Assembly (NCBI RefSeq): GCF_014643375.1
Contig: NZ_BMJJ01000012.1
Coordinates: 1 to 64,000, forward strand
Source of the DNA: Aureimonas glaciei
Lineage (GTDB): Bacteria; Pseudomonadota; Alphaproteobacteria; Rhizobiales; Rhizobiaceae
Length of the DNA: 64,000 nt
Direction of reading: 5' to 3'
The notes beneath the pieces were generated by a model. The model searched no databases. It was not told the origin of the DNA and was given only the letters and a program-made list of their open reading frames with translations. A program made the translations under genes and the position numbers. Numbering within the stretch: position 1 is the first letter of the stretch; each line of letters begins with the position of its first letter. Positions 48,030-56,752 of this stretch are shown piece after piece.

Positions 48030-48174
48030 CGACCGCGAATTGTTCGGGGCATTTGTCTCTGCACCAAAGGGCTTTTGTGCGGCTTGGCGGGACGCATGGC
48101 CCATGCGCCACGCCCCACGCAGTGTCATCCTCCGATTGCGGTTGCGATTTCCGCCGCTGGATCGGAGAACAGAG

Positions 48175-49224
48175 ATGACCAAGTTCGATGAAGCAAAGCT
48201 GAATGAGTTTGTCGGTCGTGTGCTGAATGACCTCGGGGGTGCGGTGAGCGTGCCGCTGGTCCAAATCGGCGACGCGCTCGGCCTCTATGGGGCGCTCCGC
48301 GACCGTGGACCTGTAACGGCCGAGGATTTGGCCGCGGCTACCGGATGCGCAGCGCGCTATGTGCGCGAATGGCTCTCGGCGCAGGCGGCGTCGGGCTACG
48401 TAACCGTCGACGCGGGACGTTTCTCGCTGAGCCCCGAGCAGGCGATGGTTTTCGCGACCCTCGACAGTCCGGTTAACCTGATTGGCGCCTTTGACACTGC
48501 GGCGGCGATGGTCGAGAACCAGCCCAAGGTTCGGGCCGCCTTCAAGACGGGCCGCGGGGTCGCTTGGGGCGATCAGGCCGGGTGCCTGTTTTGCGCCGTG
48601 GCCCGACTGTTCCGGCCCGGTTATGTCAACGCACTGGTGCAGGATTGGCTACCGGCGCTCGACGGCGTGGTCGACAAACTGGAAGCCGGCGCGAAGGTGG
48701 CTGACGTGGGATGTGGCCACGGACTGTCGACGATCGTCATGGCACAAGCCTTTCCCAGCTCGGAGTTTATCGGCTACGATTTTCACATGGGCTCCGTCGC
48801 CGCGGCGGCGGCGCATGCAAAGGCGCATAGCGTCCACAACGTGCGATTCGAGGTGGCACGGGCGCAGGACTTCCCGGGTAAGGACTACGACCTCGTCACC
48901 TGCTTCGATTGCCTGCACGACATGGGCGACCCGGCGGCGGCGGCGGCGCACATCCGCAAGGCGATCAAGCCGGGCGGTAAGTGGATGGTTGTTGAGCCGG
49001 CAGCAGGCGATTCACTCGACGAGAACCTGAACCCGATCGGGCGCATCTATTACTCGGCCTCGACAATGATCTGCGTACCGACTTCGCTGGCGCAGGATAC
49101 CGGCCTGGCCCTCGGCGCCCAGGCAGGCGAGAAGCAGCTTGCCGAAGTTATCCGGTCAGGCGGCTTTGAAAGGGTCCAGCGTGTCGCGTCGACACCGCTG
49201 AACATGGTCCTCGAAGCGGCTTGA
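48175..49224 (+). CDS. S-adenosylmethionine-dependent methyltransferase with N-terminal winged-helix domain
   Basis: A 349-residue protein from ATG 48175 with GGAG about eight bases upstream. Residues 20-90 form a winged helix (LVQIGDALGLYGALRD ... VTAEDLAAATGCAARYVREW), as in the dimerisation domains of small-molecule methyltransferases. Residues 165-330 form the Rossmann domain with the SAM-binding glycine motif VADVGCGHGLSTIV and DLVTCFDCLHDMGDP. Substrate unknown. The preceding gene encodes a hydrolase-LuxR regulator, which suggests a link but does not prove one. Confidence 0.85.
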   Translation: MTKFDEAKLNEFVGRVLNDLGGAVSVPLVQIGDALGLYGALRDRGPVTAEDLAAATGCAARYVREWLSAQAASGYVTVDAGRFSLSPEQAMVFATLDSPVNLIGAFDTAAAMVENQPKVRAAFKTGRGVAWGDQAGCLFCAVARLFRPGYVNALVQDWLPALDGVVDKLEAGAKVADVGCGHGLSTIVMAQAFPSSEFIGYDFHMGSVAAAAAHAKAHSVHNVRFEVARAQDFPGKDYDLVTCFDCLHDMGDPAAAAAHIRKAIKPGGKWMVVEPAAGDSLDENLNPIGRIYYSASTMICVPTSLAQDTGLALGAQAGEKQLAEVIRSGGFERVQRVASTPLNMVLEAA

Positions 49225-49481
49225 AGGCGAGATGCACCGCCGGCCTGTCTGAGCAGGTTGCTGCGAGCCGCGCAAAGCGCGCGATATCGGAACAGAGGGT
49301 GGTCGCGCAGCAGTAGGGACCGATTCCTACTAATCTCGCAGAGCAGGGTCGTCGGCTGAAGAGCACTTGTATCCTGCGCACCAATTCTTGTGACTACGGG
49401 CAGAATATATAACTATCTATATCAAACTGAACGATGTTTTCAGATTGAAGATGCCAATTGTCCCAGTAAAGGAGAGTTTGT

Positions 49482-49811
49482 ATGAGAAAGTCAGTTTTAT
49501 TGGGGGTCTCAACATGCATCGCAGGTGCTATGCTGCAAAAAACGTCGGCTCAGGTTGACGATAGTATGATAGCGAAGCCCCCGTCGCTGGAGGCGTATTA
49601 TTGGGCGAAGGAGAGGTTGACTGTACAGGGCTACCGGAGCATCCGCGTTGCCCGGCGACAGCCTCCTACAGTGACGGCAGTTAATCGTGCGGGCGATGAG
49701 GTCGAAGTCACCATTGATCAATTCGATGGCCGAATTCTCTCAATCCGCCATCCGAAAAATGACCTCAAGAATATCTTTGTTCTTAACCGGCCTTCCGTGC
49801 GGCCGCGTTGA
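49482..49811 (+). CDS. Small exported PepSY-like protein
   Basis: A 109-residue protein with AAAGGAGAG before the ATG. The N-terminus is a signal peptide (KSVLLGVSTCIAGAMLQKTSA). Residues 40-95 have the alternating strand pattern of a PepSY-type domain: AKERLTVQGYRSIRVARRQP and DEVEVTIDQFDGRILSIR. Such proteins often inhibit peptidases or act as periplasmic sensors. Neighbours give no clear hint of its role. Confidence 0.65.
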   Translation: MRKSVLLGVSTCIAGAMLQKTSAQVDDSMIAKPPSLEAYYWAKERLTVQGYRSIRVARRQPPTVTAVNRAGDEVEVTIDQFDGRILSIRHPKNDLKNIFVLNRPSVRPR

Positions 49812-49900
49812 CCATCACCCGTTCAACGCGCGGTTAGTCCATTTGCGGCCGGGCCTGTTGTGATGGGTTCGTACATCCGTAGAGCCTGCAGTAGCTGTGA

Positions 49901-50718
49901 TTGTATGGTATCTGGAGCCGGCCGAGCAGCGTCTCGCGGGCCGAGACCGCCTTCCTGATGGGCGACCCCGCCCGCGCCAACATGCTGGCGGCGCTGATGG
50001 GCGGGATGGCGCTGACGGCCGGGGAACTGGCTGCCCAAGCCGGCGTCACGCCGCAGACCGCGAGCGGCCATCTGGCGCGGCTGCGGGAGGGCCAGCTCGT
50101 CGCCGTCGAGTGTCAGGGCCGCCACCGCTATTTCCGCCTGGCCTCGCCCGACGTGGCGCAGGCACTGGAAGGGCTCATGGCGCTATCGGGCGGTGCCGCC
50201 GGGTGGCCCCCGCATCTAGGGGCCCGCGCGATGCGGCGATGCGGCTGGCGCGGTCCTGCTACGGCCATCTCGCCGGCCGTCTTGGCGTCGCCATCGCCGA
50301 CGCGCTGGAGCGCCGCGGCATTGTCCATCTCGACGACGGCGTCGGCCGCGTCTCGGGCGAGGGCCGCCGCTTCCTCGCCGATCTCGGCATCGACAGCGAC
50401 GCGCTCGCCGGAGCCGAGCGCCCGCTCTGCCGGACCTGCCTCGACTGGAGCGAACGCCGCCTGCATCTCTCCGGCAAGCTCGGCGCGGCCATCCTCGAAC
50501 GCACGATCGAGTTCGGCTGGCTCGCGCGCGTGCCGAAGAGCCGGACGCTGCGGATCAGCGGGGCTGGCGAGCGCGGCTTTGCCGAGACGTTCCGGTGCGA
50601 GCCGGTCTGGCGAGGTGCGGCGCCGCAGCCGCTCCTGGCTATCGCCTTTGCCGAGCCCGGAAATGATTTCTGCAATCCTGCCGAAGCCAAGCCGCAGGAA
50701 GCGCTTTGGTCTGGATAA
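49901..50718 (+). pseudogene. ArsR-type winged-helix regulator broken by a one-base deletion
   Basis: The first frame reads AETAFLMGDPARANMLAALM, GGMALTAGELAAQAGVTPQT, ASGHLARLREGQLVAVE, a typical ArsR DNA-binding domain. After the run of three G at 50201-50203 the homologous sequence continues in the +2 frame: GPRDAAMRLARSCYGHLAGR, LGVAIADALERRG, PLCRTCLDWSERRLHLSGKL, typical of the C-terminal domain of this subfamily. One more G would restore a full-length protein. The start codon is not clear (TTG 49901 or later). Confidence 0.75.
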
Positions 50719-50889
50719 CCGTTTCAATGGCAAACGCCGTTTGCTGTAGTAATGGCCGCAACCGCCCCTTCGGCACCTCGACGCTAAGATCACCTCGATC
50801 GCATGGCACCGGAATCAGCGTTGGACGACCCGAAGGCCAGGGAGGCGTCGCAACCCTCGTCGCCGCAGAGCCAAGGCGACCGACCGACG

Positions 50890-51303
50890 TCACGATTGCT
50901 TATCGCCCTCGGGGTTCGCGCGCAGGTGTGGCTTCGCCTGGAAGGTCCAGCCGTCCTCGTAACGGTCGATGAGATCGCTGACCCGGCGGTCGGCGCCTTG
51001 CGGGTCAAAGCCGAGCGCGACCAACCGCCGGACGATCCCACGGTGGATACGGGAAAGCCCATCCTCATCACCTTTTTCGATCATTTGGGTGATTGCCCAG
51101 TGAAGAGCCACACGGGCAGCATCATCTCGCGACGGGATCCGCTTTAGCCTTTGGTCGGCGCGATAGGCTCGCTGGTACTCGGCTTGGCGCTCGTTACGAG
51201 CCGACCGAACGATGGGGATTTCACGGCTGGCCTTGGAACCTCGCGCGGGCTTCGGTGGCTTCGGCGGTGTGTCGGTCATCGACAGGTCTCTTAGATCGGT
51301 CAT
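50890..51303 (-). CDS. Hypothetical protein next to a Lys/Ala/Pro-rich protein
   Basis: A 137-residue protein, or 129 from the ATG at 51279, which has AAGAGAC before it. The N-terminal 50 residues are Pro/Lys/Arg-rich and likely disordered; the rest is helical (ARVALHWAITQMIEKGDEDG, RIHRGIVRRLVALGFDPQGA). I do not recognise a family. It lies downstream of and in the same direction as the 460-residue gene, with a hairpin in between. Confidence 0.55.
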   Translation of the reverse strand: MTDLRDLSMTDTPPKPPKPARGSKASREIPIVRSARNERQAEYQRAYRADQRLKRIPSRDDAARVALHWAITQMIEKGDEDGLSRIHRGIVRRLVALGFDPQGADRRVSDLIDRYEDGWTFQAKPHLRANPEGDKQS

Positions 51304-51320
51304 TGTGATGAAGGGCGATG

Positions 51321-51348
51321 GGCCCCGCCGTCCGAAGACGGCGGGGCC
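51321..51348 (-). terminator. Perfect GC hairpin between two minus-strand genes
   Basis: Arms 51321-51332 and 51337-51348 form a perfect 12-base stem with a CGAA loop. It lies 20 bases past the stop of the 460-residue gene and before the next gene. No T run follows. Confidence 0.55.
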
Positions 51349-51367
51349 AGTAGTGAGGGCAACCTGA

Positions 51368-52750
51368 TCAGCTCGCGCCGTTCGGTCCGGTGACCTCGCG
51401 CCCGGCCCGGCTCGCCTGATCCTGCGTCTCGGGGAGGAAGCTAACGACGTTCGAGCGATCGGCCCGGAGCTTGCGGAGCCTGGCCATCGCCGGCGAGACC
51501 GAGCTGTTCGCCAATCCGGCCGTCACCGCCTTCGCCTCTTCCGGCTCGGACCCACCGCCTGGCGCATCGCTCGCGGCAGCGATCGCCTGCGGCTCTTGGG
51601 CAACCACGACCTCCTCTTCGATCCCGCCCTCGACGGGTTCGCCCTCAGCGACCTCGACCTCGTTCGTCGACGGAACGGCGGCGCCGTCGAGGGCGAAGGC
51701 GAGCAGCGGCATGACCTTGTCGGTCATCCAGCTCTTCAGCAGAACCTTGTCGGGCCAGCCGTCGGCCGCCGCCATGGCGTAGAGCATGCCGAGGAGCTCG
51801 GCCCAGGTCTCGTCCTCGACCTTCAGGTGCCGCAGCGCCTGTCCGCCGACGAGCGAGCTCTGGTCGATGTCGCAGAGGATCTCGGTCAGCTCGCGGTGCG
51901 CGAGCTTGGCGATCGGCACCAGTTCGCCCGTGAGCTTGCCCTTCTCCAGCTTCTTCGCCTCGAGCGCGGCGGCGAACGTCTGCCGGATCGCCTTCAGCCC
52001 CCCGATCACGCTCTTCTGCTGGCGCGCGAGCTTGGCGAGGCCGAAGAGCCGCATGCCCTTGGCGCCGCCCTGCCGGGCCGATCCGTCGGCTCCCGCCTCT
52101 CCGGGCTCCTTCGAGCCGTCGACCAGGGCCTTCACCTCGAAGACCTTGAGGCGCTTGCCCTCGGCGAAGGAGGCGATCACCGCGTCGATCGTCTCCTCGG
52201 TCGCCGGCAGCAGCTTGATGAGGACCGTCGGCGTCACCTTGTGCGTGATGATCTCCGCCCGGTGGTGGCCCATCTTCGCGTGGATCGCCTTCCAGTTCCT
52301 GGCGGTCTTCACTTCGTAGTCGGTCTCGGCCTTCACGAGGTCCTCCCAGTCTTTCGGGTCCTCGACGTCGAGGGCGAGTCCGTGGAACTCCTCTCCCATG
52401 TCCAGCATGTTCTCGACGGACTTGCGGCCGAGGACGTGCAGCCTCTCGAAGCGCTGGTCAGCGCGCTCCCGCTTCTCGGGCGGCAGCATCGACTTGTCGA
52501 AGATGCGCCGCTTCTCTGGCTTCGGGGTCTTCTCCTTCTTCTCGACGGGCGCCTTCTTGCCGCGGGCAGCCTTCGTTGCCGTCGGGCCCTTCGTTACCTT
52601 CGGCTTCGCGCGCCGCTCCTTCTTCTCTGCGGGCACGCCGCCCGCGTCGGGCGCATCGGGCGCATCGGGCGCGTCGGGCAGCGCGGGCGCGGCCTCCTGC
52701 GGCGTGATGTCGGCGTCGTTCGGCTCGGGCGGGTTCATGTCTTCGCTCAT
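51368..52750 (-). CDS. Hypothetical 460-residue protein of mobile-element type
   Basis: AGGAG precedes the ATG. The first 95 residues are very rich in Pro, Ala and Lys (low complexity); residues 95-320 are helical with MLPPEKRERADQRFERLHVL and YEVKTARNWKAIHAKMGHHR; the C-terminal 130 residues are again acidic/low complexity. The central part is faintly reminiscent of proteins encoded on phages and plasmids in which a helix-turn-helix-like region is followed by a long helical domain, but I cannot assign a family. A 350-residue nuclease-like gene and repeats lie upstream on the same strand. It could be a DNA-binding or partition-like protein; this is not shown. Confidence 0.6.
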   Translation of the reverse strand: MSEDMNPPEPNDADITPQEAAPALPDAPDAPDAPDAGGVPAEKKERRAKPKVTKGPTATKAARGKKAPVEKKEKTPKPEKRRIFDKSMLPPEKRERADQRFERLHVLGRKSVENMLDMGEEFHGLALDVEDPKDWEDLVKAETDYEVKTARNWKAIHAKMGHHRAEIITHKVTPTVLIKLLPATEETIDAVIASFAEGKRLKVFEVKALVDGSKEPGEAGADGSARQGGAKGMRLFGLAKLARQQKSVIGGLKAIRQTFAAALEAKKLEKGKLTGELVPIAKLAHRELTEILCDIDQSSLVGGQALRHLKVEDETWAELLGMLYAMAAADGWPDKVLLKSWMTDKVMPLLAFALDGAAVPSTNEVEVAEGEPVEGGIEEEVVVAQEPQAIAAASDAPGGGSEPEEAKAVTAGLANSSVSPAMARLRKLRADRSNVVSFLPETQDQASRAGREVTGPNGAS

Positions 52751-53232
52751 GTCAGTCTCCTATGCTGCGTTGCCTGAATGGCCGCAACCCATTGAACATA
52801 CTGCATAAATCGGGATCAGTCAAAGTCACTGGAATTGTCAACCAAGCAAAAATCGCCAAATAGACTGCTAAACTCGCTGCACTCAGATGATTTTGCTTGC
52901 GTCGCCTATAGTATAAATGGCTTTCTTGCTCGTTGTTAACTTTTTTCGACGGCAATTAAGCTTTTGAATGATTGTCGATCCCTATGGCGCCGATGCATGT
53001 TATCTGTTCGCGTTCACCGAAGCGGGGCCCATGGGCCGCCTGCGCCTTCAGCAGAGAGGCTCCATCCGCCTTCTGCGGCGAACGCGATGTAAACGACAAG
53101 TATCGCTGGCCTGTCGCCTGGGCGCAGCCTTGGGGCCATTTTGAAGCCCTCGCTGACGGCGACTATCTCCAGCTTCTCGACGTGTCCACCTGCGCCAGCG
53201 ACAACGGCGTTTGCCGCTGAATCGGGCCGCCT
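52751..53232. promoter_or_regulatory. Spacer between the 460-residue gene and the 21-bp repeat arrays
   Basis: The 170 bases next to the 460-residue gene are AT-rich against a GC-rich background and should contain its promoter. No gene is supported in the remainder. Confidence 0.4.
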
Positions 53233-53345
53233 GAGCTTCGCAACGCCGTGACAGAGCATGACAACGGTTGAACGTAGCCTCGACACGACGATCCGGATGT
53301 TCGCAACGTTTGCACAGAGCTTCGGAACGAAGATGCGCAACTTGA
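53233..53345. repeat. Array 1 of 21-bp-period direct repeats
   Basis: Copies of a GAGCTTCGCAACG-like unit whose GCAAC cores begin at 53240, 53261, 53282 (weak), 53303 and 53324, exactly 21 bases apart, then a last core at 53337, 13 bases on, that continues as GCAACTTGACT. Read on the minus strand the repeat codes for V-x-x-L heptads. See the separate finding. Confidence 0.75.
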
Positions 53346-53464
53346 CTCAACTCATCTCAGGTCGACTCGACGTGCGCGCACTTTGAGACAGCGTAACCGC
53401 GGCTGCCGAGAGGGGGCGGGCCGCAGGGCAGCGTCGCCGATCGGTCCGCTGAATCGCGTGTCCA

Positions 53465-53557
53465 GACATTCGCAACGCGGGCTTCGAGCTTCGCAACGGC
53501 AAACTGCAGGTTTGCAACGGTGGCTCAGAGGTCTGCAACGCCTATGCGCAACTTGAC
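53465..53557. repeat. Array 2 of 21-bp-period direct repeats
   Basis: Cores begin at 53472, 53493, 53514 and 53535 (21 bases apart) and at 53548 (13 bases on, continuing as GCAACTTGACC). Unit and terminal 13-base step match array 1, which lies about 130 bases away. Confidence 0.78.
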
Positions 53558-53940
53558 CTGACTTGAGTTGCGTTGCCGGGAAGTCGCTATAGGTCACGCG
53601 CACCTCGATCAGCATCGAGGTCGCGCAGCGGTGCCGACGACGATCGTGACGCGATCCCGCGGGGAAGGCGCAAGCCGATTGGTGATCGAGGCGAGAATGG
53701 CGTCGATGCCATGCCCCAGATACGAAGAAGCCGCCGAGAGTTTCCTCCGGCGGCCCACGTCCCCTTGCGGGGATCCCGGCTTCCTCTTGCCAACTCGCCA
53801 GTACATCCGTGGTCGGACGGCAGTTTGGAAGCCTGTTGCGCGACAGCCCGGTCATGCCGGACGCGCTGCACATGACCCAGATGGGTACGGGTTCGGCCTT
53901 GCGCAAGCCTGTCGCCAGTGGAGCCTCGCAATATCGGCAA
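53558..53940. other. Stretch between array 2 and the small DUF6634-like gene
   Basis: Open frames on both strands but no supported family. A 65-residue minus-strand frame at 53609-53806 is the best-looking but has no ribosome binding site. Confidence 0.4.
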
Positions 53941-54273
53941 TTACCGCTCGGTGTCGGTCGCCGGACGGCCGAGGCGGTAGAAGCGGCTGAGGGTACGCGC
54001 ATAGCCATGATGCGGCGCGAACACGAAGAGCTGCGATGTCACCGTCTTGGCGCCGGTGCGCAGTTTGGGGTGGTTGTAGACCTCGCCCGTGAGGCACGGC
54101 TGCATGCGCATGCCGAGCGACCAGTGTTCGAGGATCGGGGCGTCGGCCAGATCTTTGGTGGTTGGGTGCGGTCCCTCGTCGATGCGGGCGATGTCGCGCT
54201 GTAGCTGGGTCAGGAGGTGCAGCTCTTGATCCATGTGAAGAGCGGTGCCGTTCGGCAGAATGATGATGCTCAT
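53941..54273 (-). CDS. Small hypothetical protein, possibly DUF6634 family
   Basis: A 110-residue protein from ATG 54273, with AAAGGA nine bases upstream. It begins MSIIILPNGTALHMDQELHL, then LTQLQRDIARIDEGPHPTTK and ends with FAPHHGYARTLSRFYRLG. It resembles small proteins annotated as DUF6634 on mobile DNA of Rhizobiales; I give this from memory of the general pattern and with little weight. The gene lies about 110 bases downstream of the AAA/M41 gene in the same direction, so it could be the last member of that operon. Confidence 0.55.
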   Translation of the reverse strand: MSIIILPNGTALHMDQELHLLTQLQRDIARIDEGPHPTTKDLADAPILEHWSLGMRMQPCLTGEVYNHPKLRTGAKTVTSQLFVFAPHHGYARTLSRFYRLGRPATDTER

Positions 54274-54385
54274 CCGCAATGTTCCTTTGATCGTTTGACA
54301 GGTGTCCACATCGAGACGGACCGAGTGGTGATGGTTGGCGGCAACGTGCGTGCGGCGGCTTGCATAGGCGCGCAGGACGACGTGT

Positions 54386-56752
54386 TCAGACGGGCGGCTC
54401 GGGCTGATCCGGCGCGCTGGCCTGCCTCGCGTCGGTAGCAGCGTGCGCGAAGACGGCGGCGATCTCGGCTGCGTTCATGCTGCCGGCTTCCGCCAGAGCC
54501 TCTGCCAGCCGCAGCAGGCAGGCCCGCTCCGCCTCGATCGTGCGGGTCGCCAGCGCCAGAGCGGCCTCCAGCCGGGCATGGACGGCGTCGCGCAGTGGGT
54601 CGTCCCGCAAGAGCAGCAGTTCGGCGCCATCCATCGAGCGATGCAGCAGTGGCGTCGAGCGGCCGAAGCCGAGCTCGATCTCCATCGACAAAGCGAGACG
54701 CGTGGCATTGGCGAGATCGCTCGTCGGCGAGCCGCCCGATCCGCTCGTGGTGTCGCCGAAGATCAGCGTCTCGGCCGCGCGCCCGGCGAGGCAGACCGCG
54801 ATCAGGGAGCTCACCCAACCCTCTGACTGCACGACGTCGACGTCGAGCATGGACTCGGCATAGCCGCCACTCGCCGCCTCGATCGACAGGCCGACCTCGG
54901 TGCCGACCTTTAGCGCGCGGCGGACCAGCGCGTGGCCCACCTCGTGAATAGCCATTCGCCACCGCAGGTCGCGCGGGCGGATCGGACGTCCAGCGGCCAG
55001 GCCGGTGGCAAGATCGGCATAGGCCAGGCTGCGACCGTCGCGGCGCGCCTTGGCGCGGGCCTCACGGACCAGCCGCTCGACATCGGCGCCGCTGAGGCCG
55101 ACTGCCTGCCGGGCAAGACGTGTCAGTACCGCTCCAACCTCTTCGCGGCGATGCGGCATTGATGACGGTGACGTTGGTTTGCTCAACGCCGCCCCCGTCG
55201 CAACTACGGCGGCGAGGTCGGGCCCGAGGTGGTGGGCGAGAATGCCAGTCAACGCCTCGCGGTCGGGCATTGGCATGGCGATCTGCCGTTCCCAGCGGCC
55301 CGAGCGCTTCAGCGCCTCGTCCATGGCCTCCGGCCTGTTGGTCGCGCCGACGATGATCACGCCCTCGGCCTTGGCGGCGCCGTCCATCAGCTCCAGCATC
55401 TTGTTGACGAGGGCATTCCAATAGTCGGCGAAGTCGCGGTCCTGGGACTGCCGTTTGCCGATGCCGTCGCACTCATCGATGAAGAGGATCGAGGGTGCGT
55501 TGGCCCTTGCCTCTTCAAAGGCGGCATTCATGCGGGAGATGACGCTGCCGAGATAGCCAGCCTCCAGCCAGGTGGAGACGGAGGAGATATGCAGTGGCAA
55601 GTCGAGGCTGTTGCAGAGCGCCCGGGCAAACGTCGTCTTGCCAGTGCCGGGCGGTCCCGAGAGCAGCAGGCGCGAGCTGAGCTGGTCCCAAGCGAGTGAA
55701 CCTGTGCGCCACAGATCGAGATCGACCTTCAGGTCGAGCGCCCAGTTTTTTGCGTCGCCATAGCCGGCAAGGGTCTCGACGCTGAGGCGATAGGGATCGG
55801 TCGAGGCATCCGGCAGGATGACCGCGGAGCCGCTCACAGAGCCCGCACCGCTCTTGCGTTTATCGGACTGACCCTTGTCGCTGCGCCCCTTCTCCTTGCG
55901 CCCCTTGTTCACGGTCGACAGGCTCGCTGGTCGGCGATCCCAGTCGCGGTCGTCCTGTGACGCGGTTCGGCTGCCGGACCAAGTCTCTGCGCGACCATCG
56001 CCGTCGCCACCGTCTACGGTGGCCGCCAAGTGGGTGAGTGTCTCAATCATCCGGTCGATCGGCACGCCAAACCGGATCGCCACCGAGAGATCGTCGACGG
56101 AGAGGTGTGCCGGATCAAACGAAGCCGTCACAAGCGCCGAGCGGATGCAGGCCTGATCGTCTCCCGTGATACTTGCCGCCGTCTCGGCGATCATGTCGAC
56201 GTCGAGAGCGCCGGCATCCAGCACCTGGTCGGCAGCCAGCGACAGCAGAGCAGGAATGGCCATCTTCTCGGCAATGACAAGCAGCGGATAGCCGGCACGG
56301 GTGACGTTGGCGATGCGCGTGCGCAGGACGCTGTCGCTCTCGCCCTCGGGGTCATCACCGTCGGGCTCGCACAGCATCGACACGATGCGCCAGCGAATGT
56401 CGAGGTCGTCGGCAAAACGCACATGCCCGCCTGGCCTGACATAGCCGACGTCGAGTGTCTGGGTGCGACCGGGCAGGATAGATCCGTCTTCCAAGAGGCG
56501 CAGGGCCGACGCCGCAAAGCCAGCGACTTCGGCGCGCAGCACGACCACCGAGCCCGGCCGATCGAAACGAGCGGCGAGATCGCCGATCACCATGCCGCTC
56601 TGCTGCAAGGCCTTCTCGACGAGAAGCAGCGTCGCGACACTCTCGGCGACGGGGTGTTCGCCGATGGCGTAGTGGATCTCGAGCGCCGAGGCGCCTGATC
56701 CGGCGTCCAACTGGCGCTTGCGCAGTTTGCCGCTCTGCTTGGGTGCCGCCAT
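54386..56752 (-). CDS. AAA+ ATPase with FtsH-type (M41) metalloprotease domain
   Basis: A 788-residue protein. Residues 1-300 form an unrecognised N-terminal domain without membrane helices, unlike FtsH. The AAA+ core follows: Walker A GPPGTGKTT near 365, Walker B SILFIDECDG near 420, then IIVGATNRPEAMDEALKRSG with an arginine finger. The C-terminal M41 part has the zinc site HEVGH (near 602) and a downstream Asp in TSDLANATRLALSMEIE that matches the third zinc ligand region of FtsH. It should unfold and degrade proteins in the cytoplasm. Its start overlaps the stop of a 153-residue gene by one base, and a nuclease-like gene lies just upstream. The trio is a candidate defence or element-maintenance module. 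Confidence 0.85.
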   Translation of the reverse strand: MAAPKQSGKLRKRQLDAGSGASALEIHYAIGEHPVAESVATLLLVEKALQQSGMVIGDLAARFDRPGSVVVLRAEVAGFAASALRLLEDGSILPGRTQTLDVGYVRPGGHVRFADDLDIRWRIVSMLCEPDGDDPEGESDSVLRTRIANVTRAGYPLLVIAEKMAIPALLSLAADQVLDAGALDVDMIAETAASITGDDQACIRSALVTASFDPAHLSVDDLSVAIRFGVPIDRMIETLTHLAATVDGGDGDGRAETWSGSRTASQDDRDWDRRPASLSTVNKGRKEKGRSDKGQSDKRKSGAGSVSGSAVILPDASTDPYRLSVETLAGYGDAKNWALDLKVDLDLWRTGSLAWDQLSSRLLLSGPPGTGKTTFARALCNSLDLPLHISSVSTWLEAGYLGSVISRMNAAFEEARANAPSILFIDECDGIGKRQSQDRDFADYWNALVNKMLELMDGAAKAEGVIIVGATNRPEAMDEALKRSGRWERQIAMPMPDREALTGILAHHLGPDLAAVVATGAALSKPTSPSSMPHRREEVGAVLTRLARQAVGLSGADVERLVREARAKARRDGRSLAYADLATGLAAGRPIRPRDLRWRMAIHEVGHALVRRALKVGTEVGLSIEAASGGYAESMLDVDVVQSEGWVSSLIAVCLAGRAAETLIFGDTTSGSGGSPTSDLANATRLALSMEIELGFGRSTPLLHRSMDGAELLLLRDDPLRDAVHARLEAALALATRTIEAERACLLRLAEALAEAGSMNAAEIAAVFAHAATDARQASAPDQPEPPV

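Noticed and set aside
53233-53557. CRISPR array for the 21-bp repeats
   Set aside because: The period is too short, units are degenerate, there are no spacers of normal length and no cas genes in the window.
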